NCBI GenBank assembly: GCA_007751475.1
Contig: CP036434.1
Span: forward strand, 744,001-808,000
Direction: 5' to 3'
DNA length: 64,000 bases
Origin: Saltatorellus ferox
GTDB taxonomy: Bacteria > Planctomycetota > UBA1135 > GCA-002686595
Each line of letters begins with the position of its first letter. The first letter of the stretch is position 1. The notes beneath the pieces were generated by a model. The model saw nothing but the letters and a program-made list of their open reading frames with translations. It made no database searches and was not told the DNA's origin. Shown in pieces: positions 38,701 to 47,600 of this stretch. The translations under genes were made by a program, and so were the position numbers.

Positions 38701-39344
38701 GGACACTGAGTGCGCTCGCAGGAACGGATACGGACGTCGCCTGGAGCGTTTCCCTGGGGGACACGGCCAGGCGTTTCGCTCTTCAGGAACAAGAGCTCTT
38801 CGTCGTGGGGATCGACGGCATGGTCCGCGTCGTCGACGCTGAAACCGGCGCGCGGCTCGACGCCCGCGACTGGAAAGCTGCCCAGGGAATCGCCCGCAAG
38901 AGCGGGCTGAACGCGATCGCCGCGGGTCCCGTTCCGGGCCTCGTCAGCACCTGCACGGTGAGCGGCCGGGTCGAGATCTGGTCGGCGCATGACGGACGCC
39001 GCGTGGGCACCGTGAGTTCCGGCGAGAGCTACCTGCGCTTCATCGCCAACGTTCCGGGCACCCCCTGGCTGCTGGGCGCGGGCGGCTTCGGACGCCTGGT
39101 TCTCATCGGCCACGGAGAGCCGCCGGTCTCGTCCGCTGCGCTGGCCCGGCTCTACGAGTCGTGCGGCAGCCCCGAAGCGCGAATCGATGGGCTGGTGAAG
39201 GGGTCGGAGAGTCGCTCGGGTGTGCGAACGTCCGCTGCTGCGAAAGCGATGATCCAGGCGCTGGAACGGTCCTTCCGCTACCGGAGGAGCGACTGGACCG
39301 AGACGCAGGTGGATCGCTTGCGCGACCTGACCGGGCAGGACTGA
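35769..39344 (+). CDS. Transmembrane Ser/Thr protein kinase with C-terminal WD40-like propellers
   Basis: This 1191-aa Hanks-type kinase is complete. The glycine loop is GRGGMGVVYEA (about residues 110-120), the ATP Lys is in VVALKAMYA (about 132), the catalytic loop is HRDIKPANVLLE (from 253), and DFG is at 273-275, followed by GTLRYMPPE. A TM helix lies at about 417-439 (LSVTLAGALLALGLGAGFYI). The roughly 750-residue outer part has WD40/PQQ-like blades (IQFHPNGDLCWITRG, LRFSPDGGTALVLDG, PTVSADGRWVSVASN). The C-terminus (ALERSFRYRRSDWTETQ) recurs as a decayed copy at 42.7 kb. Kinases of this plan are frequent in planctomycetes; the ligand is unknown. Confidence 0.93.
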   Translation: MVPPPNRDSEDPAIRDSEHPAIRDPEEPSDDELELAIEIDRLAQVYRERLVREPRLTPEAYAANCPSVPAKMLLPVLKGMGVLARASQRMDGPFALGERVGHYVIRDVIGRGGMGVVYEAEEEGLGRVVALKAMYAAADERVRVRFAREARAAARLDHPSIVPVFGSGSHEGILWYAMRRVDGIGLDEVLRSLRGDDEGFKRDALQRLGAATSVSSSSGSGLIRLSDRERASVAIAHRLADALSYAHSEGVLHRDIKPANVLLERDGTTLLTDFGLCKVDGDASLTRDTDIVGTLRYMPPESFGGQTDGRGDVYGIGLLLLEVLSGRSAFEIDDRRSLMEDILHRDPLPLRDGSLNLSDDLERVVRKAIAKLPEERYATAADLADDLRAVLEGQPVRARATTSPLYLARLFVRRNRALSVTLAGALLALGLGAGFYIVQLREANTAIGEARDVAEWRAAEASVASAEATLRIGDTSGAATALDDVDEAHRGWMWQHLAQRIGRDATALDLEFELVGGSPQGFAASDERGMSAVFGREQIVLLESTDEPGPGLRVRRTLEASAIDIQFHPNGDLCWITRGERSLMRLPLDSASVDGAVPLTLFPLPDRATMLRFSPDGGTALVLDGYNVLVALDAETGEERWRQAIPVPRVDSLEALSATDFVFGTTGGQVIRGSAGDGPLEQVAMHFRRIRGLLAEGGQLLASGGEAGQLDLEAALTGHTRVRVGLESAVLKIARHPYDRDLLAVATESGSVAIVHVKSGAVVRWLGGLRAEPIGLFGSQTPWFMTATLDAQVLCHSKKDHDGRIDLPPAIGNLASPTVSADGRWVSVASNDGLVSFFDLEVGRSFAVPLGAYESGLEPNVHPDGGFACVANLIIDLEAETVVGELDLGDASKPPMKTLRSCWLKDGSLWIAGQENSAASSPRLALWRAEAAAIRAWIEAPGTAPSPLTRVTIGASGSPVQMTAHPDRRAVFVLDREGTLSALAGTDTDVAWSVSLGDTARRFALQEQELFVVGIDGMVRVVDAETGARLDARDWKAAQGIARKSGLNAIAAGPVPGLVSTCTVSGRVEIWSAHDGRRVGTVSSGESYLRFIANVPGTPWLLGAGGFGRLVLIGHGEPPVSSAALARLYESCGSPEARIDGLVKGSESRSGVRTSAAAKAMIQALERSFRYRRSDWTETQVDRLRDLTGQD
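35787..35858 (+). repeat. 24-bp coding tandem repeat in the kinase N-terminus
   Basis: Three 24-bp units at 35787-35810, 35811-35834 and 35835-35858 encode RDSEDPAI, RDSEHPAI and the diverged RDPEEPSD (residues 7-30). The first two differ at two bases. The segment precedes the kinase domain and is likely disordered. Because the unit is a multiple of three, changes in copy number keep the frame. Confidence 0.85.
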
Positions 39345-39364
39345 TCCCGGCGGCTCCGCCGCCC

Positions 39365-39442
39365 ATGGGGCAGTGCTTGCCCCAGGATGGTCCAACCTCG
39401 GTGTCGCGCGCCAAACTTGGCCGAAATGTAGCCAGATTTCGG
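39365..39442 (+). promoter_or_regulatory. Two stem-loops between the kinase and the HHH protein gene
   Basis: GGGGCA (39365-39370) pairs with TGCCCC across a 5-nt loop about 20 bp after the kinase stop codon. A second stem, CCGAAAT (39421-39427) with ATTTCGG (39436-39442), lies 31 bp before the start of the next gene. Neither has a T-run. They may be a processing or terminator element and an operator. Confidence 0.4.
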
Positions 39443-39472
39443 TCGCGCCCAGTCGACCACTGTCAACGTTCC

Positions 39473-40159
39473 ATGCCGATGCCCCATGCCACCGAAGCCA
39501 TGATCTCGCTGCTGGTCATCGCAGGATGCGTCGGCGCCAGCATGTACCTGCGTCTCCGCACCAGGAAGCAGGACGAGAATTCATCGCCTCCGCAGGCGGT
39601 AGCCTGGGTCGCAGCCTGGGAAAAACTGGACGAGGAAACTCACCAGCTCGACCTCCTGCTCGAGAAACTCGAAGTAGAGCCGGGTGCGAGTGGTTCCTCT
39701 GGCGGTGAGGCGAGCTACTCGTTGGGGGATGACACGACGATCGTGGATCTGGAGGGCGTTGCCACCCTTGCTGACGAGATGGCCCCTTCCCTGGAGCAGC
39801 GGAGGGCGCATCTAGAGGCCGCACTTCAACAGAAGAGCCCGCGTGCGGACTGGGAGCAGGACAGCCCGGAGCTGGTATCACTCATCGAGGCCCTCGATGA
39901 CATCGCGGTCCCGGCCTCCGCCTGCCCCGTCGACCCCGATGATCTCAAGCGGATCCGCGGCATCGGAAAAGTTCTCGAGGGCGTTCTCAACGAAAAGGGG
40001 ATCCACACCTTCTGGCAGCTCGCGTCCCTCGGCCTCGACGACATCGAGGCTCTATCCAAGGACCTCAAGCACTTCGGCGACAGGGTCCGTCGGGACCGGT
40101 GGGTCGAGCAGGCGCGGGAGCTGGCGGAACTGAACGCCGATCCGTCCTTACGGAGATAG
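39473..40159 (+). CDS. Membrane-anchored helix-hairpin-helix protein
   Basis: This 228-aa protein has an N-terminal hydrophobic helix (MISLLVIAGCVGASMYLRL), a variable acidic middle with Glu/Leu-rich helices, and a C-terminal helix-hairpin-helix region. The latter, DDLKRIRGIGKVLEGVLNEK then GIHTFWQLASLGLDDIEAL, matches the 'predicted flap endonuclease-1-like 5' DNA nuclease' family, usually called DNA-binding. In membrane-anchored members the role is unclear; no nuclease residues are visible. The start at 39473 (MPMPHATEAM) is chosen because earlier codons overlap the kinase gene. Confidence 0.75.
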   Translation: MPMPHATEAMISLLVIAGCVGASMYLRLRTRKQDENSSPPQAVAWVAAWEKLDEETHQLDLLLEKLEVEPGASGSSGGEASYSLGDDTTIVDLEGVATLADEMAPSLEQRRAHLEAALQQKSPRADWEQDSPELVSLIEALDDIAVPASACPVDPDDLKRIRGIGKVLEGVLNEKGIHTFWQLASLGLDDIEALSKDLKHFGDRVRRDRWVEQARELAELNADPSLRR

Positions 40160-40206
40160 CGCCACGGACTTCTCGCCACCGGCGATCGTTTCTTCTCCAC
40201 ACGCCC

Positions 40207-42486
40207 CTATCGCGTGGACGTGCCCGTATGGAAGCGCCAGACGCGCTCTTCCTTGGTCTCCGGGCACCTCGCCTCGACCCGATACTCGGTGCGCGCCGAG
40301 AGGTGGGTTTTGGGGATCAGGCAGTACGCGTCCTTGGGGGAGAGTCGGTTGAAGAGCGGCTTCTTCGGCGTGATGAAGTACGCTTCCACGGGCTCCTCGT
40401 CGCTGCCTTCGAAGAGCTCGAGGTGGAGCGTTCTGTCCTCCTTGGCCTGGCCGAAGTAGGCCTGGACGGTGATCGGAAAGCCGAGTTTTTCGAGGTCCTC
40501 ACCGGGCACGGGATTCGGGATCTCAGGGACGAAGCCGAGGGGGATGTCCTTCGCGCCAGCAGGCGGCCAGGCGATCCAGGCATCGCTGCCGTACTGGTTG
40601 ACGAGCGAGCCGGTGTCGAGGACGACCACGTCGCGATCGATCGCCATCCCGGCGCCGCAAAGTCCCGGCTCCAGCAGAGGCAGCCGGTGATAGAACGTGC
40701 CCATCCACTCGTCCACCGCTTCGACGCCGTCTCCGCAGAAAGCGATCACGCTGTGGCCGCCTGCCCAGGCGCCGCCTGAACTGAACCCCTCCCGATCAGG
40801 ATACTCGTCGTGGGCGTCGGGCCAGGCCGTCTTCTGGTCTTCGTTCAGTCCGAGGTAGGCGGCGTGCAGAGCGGCCTGTTCGCAAAGCTGGGGCACGATC
40901 TCCAGGGTCTCCACGAACGCGTTGATCTCGGCGAACGCCTGCGAGCGAACGGTTTGCAGGTGATCGACGGCCTCTTGCAGCTCGGGGTCCAGCGCGAACT
41001 CGGCCTCGCCATCCGGCGCGCTCTGCTCCAGGCGCTGTAGGAGACCCGCTGGCTCGTTCTCACCGATAAGCCAGCCGTTCCAACGCTCATCGAAGGCAGG
41101 AATCTCTGCCTTCAACGCGGCTTCCGTGGCCTGGACGATCGTGGCTCCTTTCTCTGGTTGATGCTCGGCCACCGCCTTGAATTCGCCGGTGATATGCAGA
41201 AACTCCGCGGCCAGCGTGGCGATCAAGAGCGGCTCGCCGCCGAGCTTGCCCTCCTGGTCGACGACGGCGCGGCTGTAGCTCACTCTCTCACCGCGCAAGA
41301 GCTGGGACCGGATCCAGGATCGCGCGCCAAAGATGCCGCTCTGCGCCGCTCGCCACATGGTCTCGGTACGAACGGCCGCCTTGGCGGTGCTCTCCTTGCT
41401 GCGTTGTTCAGCGTCCCCATAGAGAACGGCTGGTTTCCCCGTCCCGAAGAAACGCAGGGCCACCCAGTTGGTATGACCGGCAAACAGCGTCGGCTGAATC
41501 GTCCTGGGGAGGATTCTCGGGGCGTTGAACCAGACGACATCCGAGGCGATCATCGACTCGGGTTCCCAGCGAATCACGTAGGGGCCAGAGCGCGTGGGGA
41601 AGCCGCCGAGTCTGGCTTTCGTTTGATCGCCATAGGTGACCTCGTTGATCTCCTTGCGACCGAGGGCCTCCGCGAGCATGAGGTCGTAATCGGGATCGTT
41701 ATCCACGAAGACCAGCTGTCGCTTGGGCATGATGGTCGGCACCTCGACCTCGCCCGTCATGATCCACCGGGTGAAGGCGAGGCCCCTGAGCCCTTGCCGG
41801 AGCGCGCGCTCGAGGCGGTTCGCGTCGATGCCGCCGTGCAGGACCACGCCGTGGGCTTCGACGCTGTGGGACGAGTCGCCGTAGATACTTCGGACCAGGC
41901 TGAGCTTCGAAGGAGAAGTATGCGTGACTTCGATCTCCAGTAGCTCCGCCGTCCTGGCGGCCACCTCAGCCGCGTCCTCTCCCTTCGCCGCGAGGATCGC
42001 CTTGGGGGAAAGAAGTTGACCCTTGAAGCTCTCGTGCCCGAGCGCTTCGTGAGCGGGCTGGGACGTCGCGTCGATCTCCAGCAGGATCGACGCCAGCAGG
42101 GTATTCGGTTCGTCCGCCCCGAGTTCGCGTGCGAGCTTCTCAGCGGCCCCTCGGAGTCGCTTGGCCGCGCTCATTCGATCGCGCGGCTTGCCGGGCGCCT
42201 CGGCGCGCTCCAGCTGACGCTCGGCTTTCTTTTGCCACGACGTGAGCTCTTTCTCGGTCGCGCCCAGTCGACGCAGAATGTCCCCGAGCTGCGTCACGAG
42301 TTCAGCCTCGCCGAGCTTCGCGATCTCGGGAAGCACAGCGAGAAGAGGCTTGCGTGCCTGGGGGCTGCAAAGCTCCTGGGCGATGCTGCCATGGGACTCA
42401 CTGGCCAGTAGCGCCGCATCGGACAAACCGAGGGGCGATTGAGCCATGGCGAGCGAGATCACGGCCACTGTCCATCGATACTGCAT
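40207..42486 (-). CDS. Secreted protein with CAP/SCP-like domain
   Basis: This 759-aa protein starts at MQYRWTVAVISLAMAQSPLG, a signal peptide. The first 200 residues are helical (KKAERQLERAEAPGKPRDRM) and the next 250 alpha/beta. Near residue 540 a CAP-like segment appears: CEQAALHAAYLGLNEDQ, DAHDEYPDREGFSSGGAWAG, then WMGTFYHRLPLLEPGLCGAG and VVVLDTG. The His/Glu pattern and 'FYHR.PLL.P.L' are typical of the bacterial CAP version. The C-terminus is an Ig-like strand-rich module. The function is unknown; CAP proteins are secreted binding proteins or peptidases. Confidence 0.68.
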   Translation of the reverse strand: MQYRWTVAVISLAMAQSPLGLSDAALLASESHGSIAQELCSPQARKPLLAVLPEIAKLGEAELVTQLGDILRRLGATEKELTSWQKKAERQLERAEAPGKPRDRMSAAKRLRGAAEKLARELGADEPNTLLASILLEIDATSQPAHEALGHESFKGQLLSPKAILAAKGEDAAEVAARTAELLEIEVTHTSPSKLSLVRSIYGDSSHSVEAHGVVLHGGIDANRLERALRQGLRGLAFTRWIMTGEVEVPTIMPKRQLVFVDNDPDYDLMLAEALGRKEINEVTYGDQTKARLGGFPTRSGPYVIRWEPESMIASDVVWFNAPRILPRTIQPTLFAGHTNWVALRFFGTGKPAVLYGDAEQRSKESTAKAAVRTETMWRAAQSGIFGARSWIRSQLLRGERVSYSRAVVDQEGKLGGEPLLIATLAAEFLHITGEFKAVAEHQPEKGATIVQATEAALKAEIPAFDERWNGWLIGENEPAGLLQRLEQSAPDGEAEFALDPELQEAVDHLQTVRSQAFAEINAFVETLEIVPQLCEQAALHAAYLGLNEDQKTAWPDAHDEYPDREGFSSGGAWAGGHSVIAFCGDGVEAVDEWMGTFYHRLPLLEPGLCGAGMAIDRDVVVLDTGSLVNQYGSDAWIAWPPAGAKDIPLGFVPEIPNPVPGEDLEKLGFPITVQAYFGQAKEDRTLHLELFEGSDEEPVEAYFITPKKPLFNRLSPKDAYCLIPKTHLSARTEYRVEARCPETKEERVWRFHTGTSTR

Positions 42487-42659
42487 GGCTGGGAGGTTAA
42501 CGGATGAATCAAACTCGTGCCCTGCGCCGGCACGAACCACCGTTCCTGGGATCCGACCCATCGGGCAAGCCAGAGGACCGATCCGGTCAGGTCGCCCACG
42601 AGAAACCGCGCGCCGCGATCCAGGCGAAATGACCGGTGGAATTCAGCGCCGCCTCTCCG

Positions 42660-42818
42660 GCGGCCTTCCGCTTTACGAGGTCGCGGCCGCTCTAAAGACC
42701 GGACCGCAGCCGCCGCGCAGGGGATGATCCAGCCCTGGAGCGATCGTTCCGCTACAGGCAGAGCGACTGGACCGAGACGCAGAAGCGTCGACTGCGAGAG
42801 CTGCTGGGTCGAGACTGA
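42660..42818 (+). pseudogene. Decayed 3' end of a second Ser/Thr kinase
   Basis: The last codons before the TGA at 42816 read ALERSFRYRQSDWTETQ then KRRLRELLGRD, almost the C-terminus of the kinase ending at 39344 (ALERSFRYRRSDWTETQ then VDRLRDLTGQD). Further upstream the match continues in another frame: RSKDRTAAAAQGMIQ against RSGVRTSAAAKAMIQ. A single missing base in ATCCAGCCCTGG (intact: ATCCAGGCGCTGG) explains the shift. No kinase domain lies upstream; the flanking sequence to 42486 is non-coding. This is the tail of a duplicated kinase that has been deleted and frameshifted. Confidence 0.8.
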
Positions 42819-42820
42819 TC

Positions 42821-42849
42821 CCGACGGCAGCGCGCGGCGCTGCCGTCGG
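42821..42849. terminator. Perfect 13-bp stem-loop after the kinase remnant
   Basis: CCGACGGCAGCGC is followed by a GCG loop and the exact complement GCGCTGCCGTCGG. It lies 2 bp after the remnant stop codon and 16 bp from the 3' end of the convergent nitrilase-family gene. There is no T-run, so it is terminator-like in shape only. Confidence 0.5.
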
Positions 42850-42865
42850 CCATCCAGAGCTCAAT

Positions 42866-43705
42866 TCACTCCAGCACGTCAAACTCGAACACACGAACCT
42901 CCACGGCCCGGTCTGCCAAGACGCCTTCGAGCTCTCCGTCCGGACCGGCGAGCGCGCTCTGCCCACCGAGGACGAACCCGGCCCACGGCCCATGGCCGAG
43001 CGAGCCCACGGAGTCCACGCCGAGGACAGGCGCTCCGGTCTTTCGCGCGGTGTTCGCGATCCACGCGTGCAGACTCTGTCCGTGGTGGGGCCAGTCGCCC
43101 TCGGGCGCCGCCCAGCCGTAGGGGACGAGGACGAGGTCGGGCCGCGACCGCGCGATCTCATCGACGAGCGGCGCCTCGAAGGTGTCGGCGCAGATCAGCA
43201 GGCCGATCCTCCCATACCGCGTCTCCACGACGGATGCGGCTGCGCCAGGGCCAGGCTCGTACTCTGGCTCCATCAGACCGCGCATGATGTTCACCTTTCG
43301 ATGCACGAGCAGAAGCGCCCCGTCACGATCGATCAGTACGGCTGAGTTGTGGAGCCCCGCCGCCGAGCGCTCGGCGAGCCCGACGGCCATCATGATTCCG
43401 TGCTGGCGCGAAAGTCCCCGCAGTCGTTCCACGGTGGGGCCATCCAGCGTTCCCGCGCGCTCGTGCGCCTCGGGATTGACCCAGCCGAGCAGACACGCTT
43501 CGGGAAAGCAGGCGATCTGCGCTCCGTCGGCCGCGGCCATCGAGAGCGCGGCATCGATGCGCTCTAGCGCTGCGTCTGGATCGCCATCGACGAGGATCTG
43601 GCAGGAGGCGATGCGAAGCGTCTCCGGGTGCAATGGCTGCGTCTGACTCGCGCAAGCGATGAAGAGCCACGATAGGGCGGCGGCGACGGAGGCGGCAGTG
43701 CGCAT
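42866..43705 (-). CDS. Carbon-nitrogen hydrolase (nitrilase superfamily) lipoprotein
   Basis: This 279-aa protein starts at MRTAASVAAALSWLFIACAS, which ends in a lipobox. The Glu-Lys-Cys triad of the nitrilase superfamily is present: ACFPEACLLGW, LVHRKVNIMRG and GLLICADTFEAP. The enzymes hydrolyse amides or nitriles. A predicted lipoprotein location is unusual for this family, except for apolipoprotein N-acyltransferase, which this is not (no membrane domain). The substrate is unknown. A longer upstream frame crosses the repeat array and is not real. Confidence 0.86.
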   Translation of the reverse strand: MRTAASVAAALSWLFIACASQTQPLHPETLRIASCQILVDGDPDAALERIDAALSMAAADGAQIACFPEACLLGWVNPEAHERAGTLDGPTVERLRGLSRQHGIMMAVGLAERSAAGLHNSAVLIDRDGALLLVHRKVNIMRGLMEPEYEPGPGAAASVVETRYGRIGLLICADTFEAPLVDEIARSRPDLVLVPYGWAAPEGDWPHHGQSLHAWIANTARKTGAPVLGVDSVGSLGHGPWAGFVLGGQSALAGPDGELEGVLADRAVEVRVFEFDVLE

Positions 43706-43860
43706 GGGCAGAGGGTACGGGAAGGCACTGATTCGTGCAAAACAGCCAGGCGCCGTCTGACGACCCCATCGTTGTGCGCGACCGGGCTCGCTCCGGCCAC
43801 GACGGCAAATCGATCTCCCAACTCCCCACCACGTGGGCATACTGCGGAGGGGACCACCAC

Positions 43861-43950
43861 GGAAACGTGGCGGCTTTGGGTCGGGTTCGGTACCGCCCGG
43901 AAACGTGGCGGCTTTGGGTCGGTTTCGGTACCGCCAGGTTCGGTGCCGCC
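43861..43950. repeat. Two direct 37-nt REP-like units plus a partial third
   Basis: Units at 43861-43897 and 43899-43935 start GGAAACGTGGCGG and end TTCGGTACCGCC. They differ from each other at one base and are the same family as at 18.7 and 60.4 kb. A partial copy, GGTTCGGTGCCGCC, follows at 43937-43950. The array sits in the 324-bp space between the nitrilase-family gene and the divergent ECF sigma gene, ending 79 bp before the sigma start, so it may affect the promoter there. No other feature was seen in this space. Confidence 0.93.
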
Positions 43951-44029
43951 ATGGTGCGCCGCTTCGTTTCTCCCGATTTTGAGATCCCGGTAGCCGGACG
44001 AGCGTCTCCAGCTCCACAGGACTGATCCA

Positions 44030-44602
44030 TTGGCCTCGCCTCCTACCCCTCCCATCGATCTCGAAGCGCTCTTCGAAGCCCATCGGACCGGCCTCGCCGG
44101 CGCCGTTCGCGGCATTCTGGGGCCGCGTGCGGACGTGGAGGAGGTGCTCCAGGACGCCTTTTTGGCGGCCTGGTGCGCGGAGCGAGCGGGCACCCGCGCC
44201 GCGTCTCCGGTGGGTTGGATCTTCGTCCTGACCATGAATCAGGCGCGGACCGTGCGCCGCAAGGTGCGGCGTCGCCGCGTTTCTTTGGAGCTGGACGAGG
44301 TGGATGAGGTGAGCTTGACGTCGAAGAGGGCTCGGCCCGAGGCGGTCGTGGCGGCGCGCGAGGAGCAGGGCGCAGCCCAGGCTGCCATCCACGCGCTACC
44401 GGAGCGACAGAAGGAAGTGTTTCTCCTGCGCGTCTCCGGCGGCCTCGCGTTCCAGGAGGTGGCCACAGCGCTCGACATCCCCGTGGGGACGGCGAAGACC
44501 CGGATGCGCCTCGCGCTGGCGGAGTTGCGCCAGAGCCTGCAGGCGTTCGCGCCCCTCGGGTCGCCGGATCGCGTGAGTCACGCGCAAGGAGGTCAGCCAT
44601 GA
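44030..44602 (+). CDS. ECF RNA polymerase sigma factor
   Basis: This 190-aa sigma factor begins at a TTG (MASPPTPPIDLEALFEAHR); no ATG fits. Region 2 shows VEEVLQDAFLAAW and SPVGWIFVLTMNQARTVRRK. Region 4 shows LPERQKEVFLLRVSGGLAFQ, then LDIPVGTAKTRMRLALAELR. Its stop overlaps the ATG of the alpha-2-macroglobulin gene (ATGA), and a strong AAGGAGG within its 3' end serves that gene. The pair is therefore translationally coupled. Confidence 0.9.
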   Translation: MASPPTPPIDLEALFEAHRTGLAGAVRGILGPRADVEEVLQDAFLAAWCAERAGTRAASPVGWIFVLTMNQARTVRRKVRRRRVSLELDEVDEVSLTSKRARPEAVVAAREEQGAAQAAIHALPERQKEVFLLRVSGGLAFQEVATALDIPVGTAKTRMRLALAELRQSLQAFAPLGSPDRVSHAQGGQP

Positions 44603-47600
44603 GCGATCAGCACTTCACGGATCAGGAGCTGCTCGAGTACCTGTTCGACTGCCACGAGAGCCCCGAGCGAATCGAGGCCGCGCTGGAGGAGAGCGCCGAG
44701 CTGCGGGCGCGTTTGGAAGCGGCGCGCGAGACCCAGGACCTGCTCGCGGCGGCGGCCCATGACGAATCCGTGGGCCCGCTGGACTTCGGGGCGCCCGAGG
44801 ACGAACCGCGTGCGCCCTGGCTGAGCTGGAAGAGAGCGTGGCCCATCGTGCGCGCCGCCGCGGTCGCCGCGATGCTGATCGCGGCGCTTCCCTGGGCCTG
44901 GTGGGCGTACGCGAACGCACGCTACGAGCGACTGGCGGATCGACAGTACCAGGTGCGAGTGGAGGGACTGCCGAGCGCGCCCGCTGGCATCGAGCGCTCC
45001 CTTCAGCTGACGTCTTCCAACCTGGGAAGCGACGACGTACCGACTGAGTTCACGTGGAAGGCCTTCGACGAGAGCGGGCGCGTGCTCGCCGAGGACGTCG
45101 TCAGCGGGACAGGGCCCGTTTTCGCGAATCTGCCCGCAACCCTCGAGCCCCTACGTCGCTTCGAAGCGCTGGCGCGTCGCCAGGATCGCTCGGATGCCTC
45201 GCAGCAACCGATCGAGATGTCGCTCGGTGGCGCCGCGGTGCCGCCGCTCGTGCACCTCTCCACGGACAAGCCGCTCTATCGGCCTGGCGAGACGGCGTAC
45301 CTGCGAGCGGTGCTGCTGGATCGACTCACCCAGGAGCCGATGGACGGGACCTTCCGGGTCCAGGTGACGGACCCGAAGGGCGCCGCCCTCCTCTCCTGGT
45401 CGAGAAGCGCGGAGGACGGCGTGGTGGCCGGCGGCTGGATCGTGCCGGAGAACGCCGCAGGCGGCCGCTATCACCTCCAGCTCCTGAGCGGCGACGGCTC
45501 CTTCGCCTACGAACGACTGGCGTTCGAGGTGCGTCGCTTCGAGCCGCCGCAGCTCTCCAAGAAGGTCACGCTCTCGCGTCGGACCTTCGCTCCATCGGAG
45601 CAGGGAAGCGCCCTGGTGGCCATCGAGAAGATCGCCGGCGGCGCGGTCGCAGGTGCCGAGATCAAGGCGACGGTGCTCGTGGACGGCGAGCGCGTCTGGG
45701 GCGAGGAGACCCTGCTGGACGAGCGCGGGGAGGCGGCGTTCACCTTCGACCTGCCGGACGAGGTGCTGCGCGGCGAGGGGCGTTTCGTGGCGCGGGTGCG
45801 CGTCGGCGGCGTCGTCGAAACGGTGGTCGAGCCGTTCGTCATCCCGGTGAACGACATCGCAGCGAACGTGTACCCGGAGAGTGGCGCGCTCGTCGCCGGA
45901 GTTCTCGGGCGCGTCTACTTCGACGTCCACGACGCGGCCGGTCGCCCGACATCGGCAGCGGGCCGCGTGGTCAACTCCAGAGGCGTACGCGTGGCGAACT
46001 TTCGGACCGAGCACCTCGGGCGTGGGCGCTTCGAGCTGACGCCCGAACCCGGCGAATCCTACTTCATGGAGTTCGAGGTCCCGGATTCACCGCTCTCGAT
46101 CCCCCTGCCCGCCGCCGTCGAGCACGGCGCGGTGGTGCGCGTCACGAACGACACGTTCGAACCGGGCCAGGCGATCGTGGCTGACGTCGAGTGGAAAGGC
46201 GCGGTGCCCGGCGACGACTGGACCGCCGGCCTCTTCTGCCGCGGCCAGCTCGTCGCGCGCGCCGAAGGACGCGGGCCCGCCATGACGCGGGTCGAACTGC
46301 TGCCCGCTGCGAAGGTGGGCGGCGTTCTGCGGCTGACCCTGTTCGACGGTGACCTGCAGCCGCTCGCCGAGCGGCTGGTCCATCGCGAGAGCGCCGAACG
46401 CATCGAGGTCCGCCTGAGCCCGTCGTCGAGCCGCACGCTGCCGGGCGAGCACGAGGTCCTCGACGTGTTCGCAACGGACGAGCAGGGCCGGCCCGTCGCG
46501 GCCCTGATCGGGCTCACGGTCACGGACCGCGCCGTTCGGGAAGAAGCGGGCGTCGCGCGGATCGGACTCGCCGATCGTGCCGGTCTCTTCGGCGATCTCG
46601 AATGGGATGGGCCGGCACTGGAGGAGCGAGGTGAGCTGCTTCGCTCGGGCGACGTGGACGAGGAGGAGCACGGCAGGCGCGTGGACCTGCTCCTGGGTAC
46701 GCGTGGATGGCGACGCTTCGCCTGGGTCGACAGGGAGGCATGCATCGCGAAGTTCGGAGACGCGGGGAAGCGACTGATGGCCCGCGAGGGCTACGCGGAC
46801 GCGGTGGACGTCGAGTGGGGAGTGGTGAAGGACCGTGAGGCCCAGCGCGAGGTGCTTCGAGCCGCATCGAGACGCAAGAGGCAGGCCCGAGATACGGCCA
46901 GTGCCATCTCTTTGGTCGAGATCCTCTTGCTGGCGCTGACCTCGCTCTGGCTGGTTCTCTACCTCGTGCTCAAGGGCCTCGGCGCCCGTCTTCGCATCCC
47001 TCTGGGACCGGTGACGGGTCTCGTTGCGACCGTGATGGCGTTCTTCATCGCCGGCGTTGCGAACGACGCGCTCATGCCCTGGTCCAGGTTCGAGGCCGTG
47101 GGGGTAGAGGCATCCATGGAGGCGCCCGTGGTGCCGTCCATTTCGGATGAGATGCTGGAGGCACTTCGCGGGATGGGCTACGGCGCTGACCGCGAGGTCG
47201 CGCCGGACCCACGGGGCCTTCGCAGGGTGCGCGTCTACTCCCATAGCGCGGCCTCCGGCGACATGCGGACCGACTTCACGGAAACCGTGTACTGGAACGC
47301 TTTTCTCAGGACGTCCACGGACGGCCATGCGCGGGTCGAGTTCGACGTATCGGATCGAGCGACCACCTGGCAGATCTTCGCGGATGCGCACGGCCAAGGT
47401 CGAGTGGGCCAGGGTGCCTCGAGCTTCGTCTCCGTGCCGCCGGTTCGCGTGGAAGCGCGACTCCCCATCGAACTCACCCAGGGCGATGAGGTGCAGATCC
47501 CTGTCGCGGTCACCGTGGAGGGATCGGGGGCGAAAGAGGATTCAGTCATGGCCGCCATCGGCTCCGCGATCCACGGTCCCCTGCGCGCCAGCGGCGCTCT

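Noticed and set aside
43706..44392. N-terminal extension of the nitrilase-family gene
   Set aside because: The extra codons translate the repeat units and the antisense of the sigma gene; the lipoprotein signal at 43705 gives a natural start.
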